Source of the DNA: Parapedobacter soli
GTDB taxonomy: Bacteria > Bacteroidota > Bacteroidia > Sphingobacteriales > Sphingobacteriaceae
NCBI RefSeq assembly: GCF_025460835.1
Contig: NZ_JAMXAY010000009.1
Span: 1-64,000 of the forward strand
DNA: 64,000 bases
Direction: 5' to 3'
Positions 8,482-17,405 of this stretch are shown here, piece after piece. The stretch's first letter is position 1; each line of letters opens with the position of its first letter. The position numbers and the translations under genes are program-made. The notes beneath the pieces are model-generated. The model did no database searches, had not been told where the DNA came from, and was given only the letters and a program-made list of their open reading frames with translations.

Positions 8482-11400
8482 TTAAAATTTGAGGTTAAAA
8501 CCAATCGAATACGTACGCGATAGCGGGTAATAACCCCCTTCGGGGTCGAATCCGGGATAGTTGGTGATGGTTGCCAGGTTCTGGCCAGAAACGAACACCC
8601 GCATCTGTTGTACATTCAGCCGATTCAATACGGCCGGCGTAAACGTATAGCCAAGCTGGGCATTCTGTATTTTCAAGTAGTCGGCCTTCCGCAACCAATA
8701 GTCGGAATAGCGGGTATCGTTTGATGTGTACTGGATGGTCAGCCTGGGGTACGAGCCGTCCAGATTATCTGGTGTCCAGCGATCGAGATGCATGGGCCTG
8801 GCATTCTGGGACAGGTAAAACGCCCAGCCCTCGTAACTTTGGATGTATCGATAGGTGTGCAAGGCACCGTAGATACTGGCCGCCACGTCAAATTGCTTCC
8901 ACCCGAATGTGAGGTTAGCGCCATAACGCACTACCGGCTTGTCGTTGAGCACAACGCGGTCATTGCCATCGATGAGGTTATTGCCGTCCTGGTCTCTGTA
9001 TTTGATATTACCAGGAAACACGTTGGCACCCTGGTCCGGGCTATTTTCCACATCGGCGTTATCTTCAAATAGGCCGATGGCCTGCAAACCATAGGGCAGC
9101 CCTAGCTGCATGCCCACATCGGTTATGCTGTTGCCTTCGATCCACGGCCCCGTGCCTGCGAGATCCATCACCTCGTTGCGGGCGTAGCTCATATTGGCAT
9201 CGAAGCTCCAGCGATAGTCGTTGGCACGGTCCTGATAGCCCGCATTAACTTCGAAGCCCGAATTACGCATGCGCAGCAGATTGTTGAGCGGGGCTGTCAA
9301 GCCGAATTCCGTGGGTGCTGGCGGGGCGTACAATATCTTATCGCGGTCGTTGACAAAATACTCGGCATTTACGTGTATGCGCTGTTGCAGAAAGCTGAGG
9401 TCTAGCCCAATGTTGGTCTGCTTGGCCTGTTCCCAACTGATGTTCGGGTTTACCGCTACGTTGTTATAGGCCCCCGGCACCACATCGCCATTGAACCCAT
9501 ACATCGAGGGGTTATAGGTAAGCACCTGTGCCGTTGCATAGTACCCTACTTTTTCGGCGTCGCCCAATATCCCCCACGATCCGCGTAGCTTCAGCTGTGA
9601 CAGCCACGGCACATCGAAAAACGATTCGTTATGGATATTCCATCCCACCGAGAACGACGGGAACACGCCCCATCGATTCCCTTGTGCAAAACGGGAAGAA
9701 CCGTCCGCCCGGATGTTGGCTTGGAACAAATAGCGGTCGTCGTAGGCATAATTCACCCTTCCGAATACCGATTGAATGGCAACGTCGCCGGCACTACCGC
9801 TATTTTGCATGTTTGCACTGCTTCCGGTATTCAGCACGTCGATCGCCGGAAAAGGCAGCCGGTCGCGGAATGCCGAAATGGTACTGGTTTGGTAGTATTC
9901 CTGCGAATACCCGGCCAGGAAGCGTGCTTGGTGCTTGCTGGCCTGGAGGTCGTAGGTACCCGTTAGCTGGAATAGGTTCCTGAAATCCGTGCCGTTCGTT
10001 TCCGTTAGGTTTGTCACGATATTCTGCCGCGATGCGAGGTCACCCTCCATATCAAACAGGCTGTAGGTCAGTGCCCGGTTCTTCACCCAATTATCGTGCG
10101 TCGTCCGCGAAAACATCCCCTGGAACTCCAAGTTATCCATGGGCCGGTACGTCAAGTCGAAGATGGCCATCATTTCTTTGTGCTTTTGGCGCTGGAAGCC
10201 ACCGTCGTTTACCGCAGCAATCGGATTGCCGGCCATCGCGGACCCCGCGGTATATTGGCCATTGGCGTTCTGGATATGCTCGAGGGGCGATACACGTGCC
10301 GCATTGGCCTGCCAGTTGGTGGTGCCACCATAGGGTTCCCTGATATAGGTTTCGGTATACTGGATATTCGCCCGGGTCCGGAGCTTTTCGCTCAGTTGGA
10401 TCTGGATATCGGGCCTTACGATGACCCGGTGGTAGTTGTTAAGCGGCAGCGTTCCGTCTTGGTAGTCGTATGACGCCGACAGTCGGTAATCGACGGCTTT
10501 CTCACTACCCGAAATCGCAAGGTTATGGTTGGTTATCGCCGCATTTTCGCGATATATATCGCGGTACCAGCGGTTGTCGGCATATTTTCCCGACCGAAGG
10601 TCGGCCAAGCCTTGTTCGCCATACACGGGATCTTTTCCATCGTTCACCAACGCCTCGTCCCACAACCGCATAAAATCCGCTGCCCCCACAAAATCGACCA
10701 TGAATTGCGGGTTCTGGAGACCGACGGACGAATTCACTTCGATTGCCGGCTTGTCTGACTTGACGGCCCGTTTGGTCGTGACCAGCAACACGCCGTTTGC
10801 CGCGCGTGAGCCGTAGATGGCTGCCGAGGCCGCATCTTTCAGTGTTGAAATGCTTGCGATATCATTGGGGTTTAATGTGTACAGGTTGCCGGGTACGCCA
10901 TCAATCAGCACCAACACCCCCGAGCTTCCACCGATGGTGGATGTTCCGCGGATATTGATGGACGCCCCCGAACCCACGGCGCCACTGCCCTTGGTTACGT
11001 TCAGGCCCGGAACCGCCCCGGCTAACAGTTCATGGACATTGGTTACTGGTCTGGCATTCAGCGCTTTTCCTACATCAACCGTTCCTACGGCTCCTGTGAG
11101 GTCGCTTTTGCGTTGTGTACCGTAGCCTACCACAACCACTTCCTCCAAATCCTTGAAGCCTTCTGTCACCATCCGCACGGCGATTTCGGCTTGGTCCGTA
11201 ACGGCAATCACCTGCGGCATATAGCCCAGGTAGGTTATCGACAATTCTTCGCCTGCATCCGCTTGGATGGCAAAGGCGCCTTGCTCATCCGTTGTCGTTC
11301 CCCGCGAGGTGTTGAGCACCTTGATTGTCACGCCCGCTAACGGCGTCCCTTCACTATCGGTGACACGCCCCCGGATGGATTGCTGGAACGTACTGTTCCA

Positions 11401-11772
11401 CTCTCGTTCCGAACCCTGCGGCTCGGACCGTAGAATGGTGATGTATTTGCCCTCCTGCCGGTAGGTCAGTGGGGTTTGGGCGAGCAGCATCTGGAGCGTT
11501 TGGGCTACCGTTCTCTTCCCCGCCGTTAGCGCCACACGGTCGTATTTCTGTATGGCCGCGGTTTGGTAAGCGAACAGGAAATCCGTCTTTTTCTCTATTT
11601 CCTTCAACGCCTGTATCAGGCTTGTTTGATTGGTCAGTTGGATGCGCGTGTTGGTCAGTTTCTGGCCGTTGCTCACCGACGCAACCAATACGCCCGAACA
11701 ACAAATCGATATACACCCAATTACTACACTTAGCCGCATAAGATATATGACTTTACTTCTAAAAAAATTCAT
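8482..11772 (-). CDS. SusC/RagA TonB-dependent transporter with STN domain
   Basis: Outer-membrane importer of 1,096 residues. After a signal region comes an STN (secretin/TonB N-terminal) domain (about 45-115, TSLIQALKEIEKKTDFLFAY), then a carboxypeptidase-regulatory-like domain (about 130-215, GRVTDSEGTPLAGVTIKV), the plug with the SusC motif VVVGYGTQRKSDLTGAV, and a long beta-barrel ending in SIGFNLKF. The STN domain means it can signal to the FecR anti-sigma factor encoded immediately upstream, so substrate binding likely induces its own operon. Partner SusD follows directly. Confidence 0.95.
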   Translation of the reverse strand: MNFFRSKVIYLMRLSVVIGCISICCSGVLVASVSNGQKLTNTRIQLTNQTSLIQALKEIEKKTDFLFAYQTAAIQKYDRVALTAGKRTVAQTLQMLLAQTPLTYRQEGKYITILRSEPQGSEREWNSTFQQSIRGRVTDSEGTPLAGVTIKVLNTSRGTTTDEQGAFAIQADAGEELSITYLGYMPQVIAVTDQAEIAVRMVTEGFKDLEEVVVVGYGTQRKSDLTGAVGTVDVGKALNARPVTNVHELLAGAVPGLNVTKGSGAVGSGASINIRGTSTIGGSSGVLVLIDGVPGNLYTLNPNDIASISTLKDAASAAIYGSRAANGVLLVTTKRAVKSDKPAIEVNSSVGLQNPQFMVDFVGAADFMRLWDEALVNDGKDPVYGEQGLADLRSGKYADNRWYRDIYRENAAITNHNLAISGSEKAVDYRLSASYDYQDGTLPLNNYHRVIVRPDIQIQLSEKLRTRANIQYTETYIREPYGGTTNWQANAARVSPLEHIQNANGQYTAGSAMAGNPIAAVNDGGFQRQKHKEMMAIFDLTYRPMDNLEFQGMFSRTTHDNWVKNRALTYSLFDMEGDLASRQNIVTNLTETNGTDFRNLFQLTGTYDLQASKHQARFLAGYSQEYYQTSTISAFRDRLPFPAIDVLNTGSSANMQNSGSAGDVAIQSVFGRVNYAYDDRYLFQANIRADGSSRFAQGNRWGVFPSFSVGWNIHNESFFDVPWLSQLKLRGSWGILGDAEKVGYYATAQVLTYNPSMYGFNGDVVPGAYNNVAVNPNISWEQAKQTNIGLDLSFLQQRIHVNAEYFVNDRDKILYAPPAPTEFGLTAPLNNLLRMRNSGFEVNAGYQDRANDYRWSFDANMSYARNEVMDLAGTGPWIEGNSITDVGMQLGLPYGLQAIGLFEDNADVENSPDQGANVFPGNIKYRDQDGNNLIDGNDRVVLNDKPVVRYGANLTFGWKQFDVAASIYGALHTYRYIQSYEGWAFYLSQNARPMHLDRWTPDNLDGSYPRLTIQYTSNDTRYSDYWLRKADYLKIQNAQLGYTFTPAVLNRLNVQQMRVFVSGQNLATITNYPGFDPEGGYYPLSRTYSIGFNLKF

Positions 11773-11852
11773 AATTTAGCATGATTTTGAGCTTGTTTGA
11801 GACACTTGTTCTAAATCCTGAAACCCTTCGTTTGCAGACGGAGGTTTCCGTT

Positions 11853-11878
11853 GCCGCTGTGGAACCAACCATAGCGGC
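11853..11878. other. Hairpin between fecR and susC
   Basis: GCCGCTGTGG and CCATAGCGGC pair (one mismatch) around a six-base loop. The T-rich run (TTCTTTTTTT) is on the plus-strand side, the wrong side for the minus-strand fecR transcript, so it is a poor terminator for its own operon; on the minus strand it could attenuate or stabilise the susC leader. Confidence 0.4.
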
Positions 11879-11942
11879 TTCTTTTTTTAAGATAAAAATG
11901 AGGTTACATGCCTATTGCTATTAAATGGGTCCAACAAATCAA

Positions 11943-12941
11943 CTACGGGCATCCTGCGCCCTGCAAATAAAAGGTGTTCTTTTCTTTTCTATAGGTCATT
12001 CCATTGGCCATGGTGATGACACGCAATACCTTGTCCAGCGACTCGCCCGGCTGAAACGACGCCGAGAACACACAGTTGCCAACAGCCGGATCGCCGAGCC
12101 GGAACGACGTGTCAAATCGGCGTGACAGCACGTCCAGCGCCTGAGCAACCGGTACGTCCCGGAAGACCAACCGATCTTCTACCCATGCAGCCTCATCTTC
12201 CGCATTCACCTCCTTCAGTTCCGTATGTGCATCGCTCAGCCAATGAACTGCCTGCTGGTTGCGGGAAAGGTACGCTAGGCTTTCCCTTTCTTTATCCACG
12301 CGCACTTTTCCCCGCAGTACCGTAACTACCACCCGATCGGCATTGTATGTATTGATATTGAAGGCCGTGCCCACAACCGTGGTTTCTATTCCGCCCGATT
12401 CAACGATAAAGGGTCTGTTTCCAATATGCACCACGTCGAAAAACGCCTCACCATCCAATCGCACAATCCGAGGCCCCTCCGCAAAATTTGCTGGATAGGA
12501 CACCACACTGCCCGCATTGACCCACATTTTGCTACCATCCGGCAACTGCACACTATCCAGCTGTCCGCGAAGCACCTCCTTGGTTACATAAGCCACATCC
12601 ACATCGGCCATACCTACCAAACCGGCACCGGTGAGGGTGGGCCACCAACCGAATACCCCTCCCACTAGCAAACCGGCAATCACCGCTGCAGCTGCGAGGG
12701 GAAGCCATAACGCCCTTTTTTTCGGGCGCTGCCCGATACCCGTGCGGCGCTGTACGATATCCCACGCCTGCCCCACAGATGCGTTAGGCAGGTCGCTCTC
12801 ATCTCCTTGGAGGTCTTCCGGAATATCATCACTATCTACCTCATGGCGCGCTATATGGTCCATCAGTTGGCTATACTCCGCACGGCTTATGGTGCCATCG
12901 GCCAGTTTCCTGAATAAGTGACGAAGGAATGCTTTTTCCAT
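11943..12941 (-). CDS. FecR-family anti-sigma factor
   Basis: A 332-residue single-pass inner-membrane regulator. The cytoplasmic N-terminus (about 1-75) has the usual FecR start motif (FLRHLFRKLADGTISRAEYSQL); one membrane segment is at about 78-100; the periplasmic FecR domain (about 120-215) includes LPDGSKMWVNAGSVVSYPANF and LDGEAFFDV; the C-terminal DUF4974-like part (about 260-330) has DVPVAQALDVLSRRFDTSF. It lies between the ECF sigma gene and susC in the same direction, and is expected to hold or activate that sigma factor in response to the STN domain of SusC. Confidence 0.93.
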   Translation of the reverse strand: MEKAFLRHLFRKLADGTISRAEYSQLMDHIARHEVDSDDIPEDLQGDESDLPNASVGQAWDIVQRRTGIGQRPKKRALWLPLAAAAVIAGLLVGGVFGWWPTLTGAGLVGMADVDVAYVTKEVLRGQLDSVQLPDGSKMWVNAGSVVSYPANFAEGPRIVRLDGEAFFDVVHIGNRPFIVESGGIETTVVGTAFNINTYNADRVVVTVLRGKVRVDKERESLAYLSRNQQAVHWLSDAHTELKEVNAEDEAAWVEDRLVFRDVPVAQALDVLSRRFDTSFRLGDPAVGNCVFSASFQPGESLDKVLRVITMANGMTYRKEKNTFYLQGAGCP

Positions 12942-13098
12942 TTTTCTTTCTCGTGTATCGCCGCACGTCTCTGTATTTGCAGCTGTTACTATACACTATA
13001 CACGCAAGGAAGAAAGAACAACTAGGTGGCAAGCATTTTTTTTGATTTATTGGTTTCGGAAGGTTGGTGGTGTTGGTACGTGGGGACCGGATGCGTGT

Positions 13099-13704
13099 TC
13101 AACGTTCGAAAATCGACAGCAAAAACACCAGGAACCAAGCACCCTTCAATGCGACCCTAAGTGTTTTCAAGGCTTGTACCATCAGGTTGTTCACGGTATG
13201 TTTCGAGATATTCAACGTATCAGCTATTTCTTCGTGTGATAGCCCCTCATACCTACTCAATTGAAAAACCTCCTGCTGTCTTTTCGGTAGCGCAGCGATG
13301 GCACGTTGGGCGAGCTGCATGGTTTCGGTGAATTGGAGTTGGTCATCGACAATATTCCTGGCAAGTTGGATCTCTTGCCAGAAATGCAAACGGGCCTTCC
13401 TATCGCAAGCCACCTTCCGTAGCTCATTCAGTGCCAACCGCTTGGCCATTGTTATTAACAACCCCTGTGGTGGCATGCCCGGGTCAAGGTTGGCGCGGGT
13501 TTTCCACAATCGTACGAATACATCCTGTGCGATATCTTCGCTCGCCTGTTCATCTTTCACCAGTTTATAGGTATAACTGGCAACGGCGGCATAATAACGG
13601 TCGAATAACTGGCCAAAAGCCTCTTCGTCGCCCCGTCTCACCCGCTCTAGCAACACGGGCTCGCGCTGTTGTATATCAGAGAACTCGATACGTTGGTTTA
13701 CCAC
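13099..13704 (-). CDS. ECF sigma factor (FecI-like)
   Basis: RNA polymerase sigma-70 factor of 201 residues. Region 2 (about 25-95) shows DRYYAAVASYTYKLVKDEQA and SEDIAQDVFVRLWKTR; region 4 (about 140-190) shows LPKRQQEVFQLSRYEGLSHE and ISKHTVNNLMVQALKTLR. A short hydrophobic tail (WFLVFLLSIF) ends the protein, common in Bacteroidota FecI-type factors. The frame opens with a GTG at 13704. It is transcribed toward fecR and susC, 157 bp ahead of fecR; that gap holds no gene. The 216 bp upstream to the ABC permease also hold no gene. Confidence 0.92.
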   Translation of the reverse strand: MVNQRIEFSDIQQREPVLLERVRRGDEEAFGQLFDRYYAAVASYTYKLVKDEQASEDIAQDVFVRLWKTRANLDPGMPPQGLLITMAKRLALNELRKVACDRKARLHFWQEIQLARNIVDDQLQFTETMQLAQRAIAALPKRQQEVFQLSRYEGLSHEEIADTLNISKHTVNNLMVQALKTLRVALKGAWFLVFLLSIFER

Positions 13705-13920
13705 GGATTAACGTACTAATTGATTATTACAGCTAATATCGTTATTTAGCACCAGAATCCATTCATCACGATTAACCAAACGATAATTTATTTTAGCATC
13801 AACCCGATTTTGCTATTCGATTACTTCATCAAATGTAACCGATATATTCACTTCTGCTGTACTGCGGTGCAATAGGCCTACGCTTGCCGCTTGCACAACA
13901 AGCCGGTCCAGGTAAAACCT

Positions 13921-16479
13921 TTAACTTTCTTTCCGCAGTATTTCCAGTGGGGGGCGCCCGGTTATCCCCCGGCTGTTGGCCAATCCAATCACCACGGTCA
14001 ACAATGTGACGGTGAGCGTTAATAGCAACAGCATCAAAATATTGGGGGTAAATGGGATTTCGAAACTGAATACCGCCAAGGCCCAGCTACCGCCCAGGGC
14101 CAGCAACACGCCGGTAAATGAGGCAATGATGCCCAAAAAGAAATATTCGAGTGCCGTGATTGCCAATATCTGTTTCCTTGTGGCCCCCATCGTACGCAGC
14201 AGCACACTTTCCTTAATCCGCTGGTACTTACTGATCATCACGGAGGCAATCAGTACCACAAAGCCTGTGAGGATACTGAAACCTCCCATGAACCGGATAA
14301 CGAAGCCTATCTTATCCAATATAGTGTCCAGCACCGAAAGGATCAACCCCAGGTCGATGATAGAGACATTGGGGAATTGCCTCACCACCGCCTGCTGCAT
14401 ACGGGCCGAAGTGGCTTCATCCGGCACACGGGTCATCAGCACATGGAATTGCGGTGCGTCGTCAATCACCCCTTCCGGGAATATTAACCTGAAGTTGGTC
14501 TGCACCCGGTTCCAATCGACTTCCCTGAAGCTGCCTACGATCGTGGGTACGCGTACCCCCTGCACATTGAACAGCAGTTCATCGCCGATGTCCACCCGGA
14601 TACGGCGGGCATAGCCCTCTTCCAACGAGACACGCGCGGTATCGCCGGCAGCCGTTTTGCCAATCCACTTACCCGCACTGATTTTTTCCGAATCGGAGAG
14701 TTCAGATCGGTAGGTCGAGCGCAATTCGCCCCCCAGTGCGCGGCGGGATACCTCGATGGTACTATCACGCCGGGCATCGTCGGCGGTAATGCCATTGATG
14801 GCCTCCAACTGCACCGTTACAATAGGCACCTCATCCAATACCGGCAAACCTTGGGCAGCAACCAACTCGGCCACTTCTTCCTGCTGTGACGACTGGATAT
14901 CAAACAGCACCATGTTCGGTTGGTGCTCGCTGGACGACAAAGCCACCCGCTCAACCAACATCCCCTGTACAGAAAACAGCGTGGCGATGAAAGCTGTGCC
15001 GAGGCCGATCGCTATAACCAAGATGACAGTCTGGTTGTTGGGCCTGAATAGGTTGGAAAGCCCCTGCCGCCACAGGTAACCCCATGATGACGGAAAAAAA
15101 CGCCGGACTAACCGCACCAACAGGTTTGCGGCACCATATAGCACCAGGAACGAAAGGGCCACGCCGGCGGTGAATAGGACCGTTTGCTTCACTCCGCCCA
15201 ACTGCAGGTACGCGTAAACGAAAATAAACAATGCGATAAGGCCGTATACAAACCAACTCCAACGATCTTTAACCGGGCTTGGGGCTTCCAACGATAGCCG
15301 TAAGGTATTCAACGGAGCGATGTTGCGGATGCCAATAAGCGGCAGCAGTGCGAATAGCACCGATATCCAGACACCCAACGCAATGCCCTGTACAACGGCC
15401 CACCACGATATATCGCTGCTGATAGCAACCGGCACGAAGTCGCGGAGTACCAAGGGCAGCAATTGCTGGATAAGCGTACCGATGAACGCACCAATGACGG
15501 AACCGGCCAACCCTACGCCCAATACCTGGATGAGGAATATCAGGAACGCCTGCCGCGAACTCACCCCCAAGCAGCGCAGTATGGCGATGGTATTGAGTTT
15601 TTCCTTGATGTAGATATGTATGGCGCTCGACACGCCGATGCACCCCAACAACAGCGCCACGAAACCCACTAACGACAGGAACTTGCTCAAATCAGTGAAC
15701 GACCGGCCCGTTTCCTGCTTGCGCGTGGCAATGGTATCATACCCCATGCGCTGCACTTCCAAGAGCGAATCGAGCCCATCGGCGAGCCGGTCTGCATCTA
15801 TCCCTCCTTCCAATTGGAAATAGTAACGGTAATTGATACGGCTACCTTTCTGGTTCAGCCCCGTGGCGGGGAGGTACTCCAGGGGGATGAATACGGCGGG
15901 CGCAATGGTGGTGGAAAGGCCACTTTGACCCGGGGCCTGTTCCAGGCGGCCGGCTATCTCGAACATCACCTCCCCTACTTTCACCGAATCACCTACCTCA
16001 GCGCCAAATTGGAGCATCAGGGTTTTATCCACCAGCGCCTGCCGGTTATTCCGGAAGGTACGCCCTGCCGCCTGCGGCACCGTCTCCAAGTTACCATAGT
16101 AAGGAAATTCGCCACCGAGTGCCCGTACGTCCACCAGGCGGGTACCACCGCTATTGGCAAACACCACCATGGAGGCAAAGCTCTGCTCTTCCGAATAGCT
16201 GGTGCTCAACCGCTGGACGGAGTCAATGATCGCCTGCCCGCCATCCGATAATTCGCGGTTGCTCTGGATCACCAGATCTGCCCCCACCAAGCCGGCGGCC
16301 TGCTTGTCGATATCCTTTGCCAGGTTGTCGCCAAACGAAAAAATAGCCACCAACGCCGCGATCCCCACAATGATGGATGAGATAAAGAGAAACAGCCGCG
16401 AACGGTTCTGGCGGCTATCGCGCCAGGCCATGCGGACAATCCAACGGAAGGCGATCTCTTGGTGCTCAGGCTTCATCAT
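13921..16479 (-). CDS. ABC transporter permease, FtsX/YbbP type
   Basis: Inner-membrane protein of 852 residues with two FtsX-like halves. A first membrane helix (about 28-48) is followed by a large periplasmic MacB-type domain, then helices at about 265-400, two extra central helices (about 410-450), a second periplasmic domain and a final set of helices (about 725-835) including MISKYQRIKESVLLRTMGAT, a classic FtsX coupling segment. This double layout is that of YbbP, the partner of YbbA, thought to drive export or membrane extraction rather than import. Its ATG overlaps the stop of the ATPase gene. Confidence 0.9.
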   Translation of the reverse strand: MMKPEHQEIAFRWIVRMAWRDSRQNRSRLFLFISSIIVGIAALVAIFSFGDNLAKDIDKQAAGLVGADLVIQSNRELSDGGQAIIDSVQRLSTSYSEEQSFASMVVFANSGGTRLVDVRALGGEFPYYGNLETVPQAAGRTFRNNRQALVDKTLMLQFGAEVGDSVKVGEVMFEIAGRLEQAPGQSGLSTTIAPAVFIPLEYLPATGLNQKGSRINYRYYFQLEGGIDADRLADGLDSLLEVQRMGYDTIATRKQETGRSFTDLSKFLSLVGFVALLLGCIGVSSAIHIYIKEKLNTIAILRCLGVSSRQAFLIFLIQVLGVGLAGSVIGAFIGTLIQQLLPLVLRDFVPVAISSDISWWAVVQGIALGVWISVLFALLPLIGIRNIAPLNTLRLSLEAPSPVKDRWSWFVYGLIALFIFVYAYLQLGGVKQTVLFTAGVALSFLVLYGAANLLVRLVRRFFPSSWGYLWRQGLSNLFRPNNQTVILVIAIGLGTAFIATLFSVQGMLVERVALSSSEHQPNMVLFDIQSSQQEEVAELVAAQGLPVLDEVPIVTVQLEAINGITADDARRDSTIEVSRRALGGELRSTYRSELSDSEKISAGKWIGKTAAGDTARVSLEEGYARRIRVDIGDELLFNVQGVRVPTIVGSFREVDWNRVQTNFRLIFPEGVIDDAPQFHVLMTRVPDEATSARMQQAVVRQFPNVSIIDLGLILSVLDTILDKIGFVIRFMGGFSILTGFVVLIASVMISKYQRIKESVLLRTMGATRKQILAITALEYFFLGIIASFTGVLLALGGSWALAVFSFEIPFTPNILMLLLLTLTVTLLTVVIGLANSRGITGRPPLEILRKES

Positions 16480-17168
16480 ATCGTTTTATCTACCGCCGAA
16501 TCCGACACAACCCGACCGCCTTTCATGCGGATAATCCGCTGGGTCTTTGACGCCAGCTCCAAATCATGGGTTACCAATACCAAGGTGGTCCCTGCATCAC
16601 TGTTGAGATCAAACAACAGTTTTTCCACGTTCTCGCTGGTTTCTGCGTCCAGGTTCCCGGTCGGTTCGTCGGCAAACAGGATACGCGGCGCGTTGGAAAA
16701 TGCGCGGGCGATGGAAACCCGCTGCTGCTCGCCCCCCGATAGTTGTAACGGATAATGATGGCCACGATCAGCCAACCCCACTTTATCCAACAGGTCAAGT
16801 GCCACCTGCCGGCTATTGCCGGCACCACGCAGTTCAAGCGGTACCATCACATTTTCCAATGCAGTCAAGGTTGGCAGCAGCTGGAAATTCTGGAACACGA
16901 AACCGACATACTGGTTGCGCACCCGCGCGCGTTCGTCTTCGGTGAGCGCATCCAGCGGCACCCCATTCAGCACAATACTTCCCGTGCTGGCACGGTCTAA
17001 TCCGGCACAGAGCCCCAATAAAGTGGTTTTACCACTGCCCGAAGGGCCTACGATGGCAACCGTTGACGCCGCCGCCACCTCGAAATCTATCTGGTGCAGC
17101 ACGGTAAGCGATTTACCCGCACTCTGGTAAGTCTTTCCAACTCCGCTCACACTTAATATAGCAGCCAT
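16476..17168 (-). CDS. ABC transporter ATP-binding protein, LolD/YbbA type
   Basis: ATPase of 230 residues when started at MAAILSVSGVGKTY (17168); an ATG at 17186 would add six residues. Walker A GPSGSGKT is at 41-48, the signature LSGGEQQRV and Walker B ILFADEPTG follow, with the H-loop in LVTHD. The QYVGFVFQNFQLLPTLTALENV segment is typical of the LolD/MacB/YbbA branch. It overlaps the permease start by four bases (ATGA), so the two form one exporter. Substrate unknown. Confidence 0.93.
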   Translation of the reverse strand: MAAILSVSGVGKTYQSAGKSLTVLHQIDFEVAAASTVAIVGPSGSGKTTLLGLCAGLDRASTGSIVLNGVPLDALTEDERARVRNQYVGFVFQNFQLLPTLTALENVMVPLELRGAGNSRQVALDLLDKVGLADRGHHYPLQLSGGEQQRVSIARAFSNAPRILFADEPTGNLDAETSENVEKLLFDLNSDAGTTLVLVTHDLELASKTQRIIRMKGGRVVSDSAVDKTI

Positions 17169-17301
17169 GTATTCGCTATTTTCCATCCGTAAAATCATTC
17201 GTCGCCGGCAATCGGACACATAGGCCCCAATCCGTACGTTGGTAAAAATAAGGTATTCAGGCCATATTGGAAGCCATACCGCAAATAAAACAAGAAATAC
17301 G

Positions 17302-17309
17302 TAGCTTTG
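17302..17309 (+). promoter_or_regulatory. -7 element of S9 peptidase gene
   Basis: TAGCTTTG matches the Bacteroidota -7 consensus TAnnTTTG. It places transcription start near 17315, which supports translation from 17406 rather than from the frame opening at 17307. No clear -33 element was found at the usual spacing. Confidence 0.45.
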
Positions 17310-17405
17310 ACCCCGGGTCTCGCGGCCTTGTTACACCGTAAACGTTTTGAAGATGAAGCGGTGCGCGCCGCTTTTAGTTCAATATCGCACCATTTTAATT
17401 GCACT

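Noticed and set aside
11853-11891. Hairpin as terminator of the sigma/fecR transcript
   Set aside because: The T-run is on the plus-strand side while the genes are on the minus strand; kept only as a hairpin.
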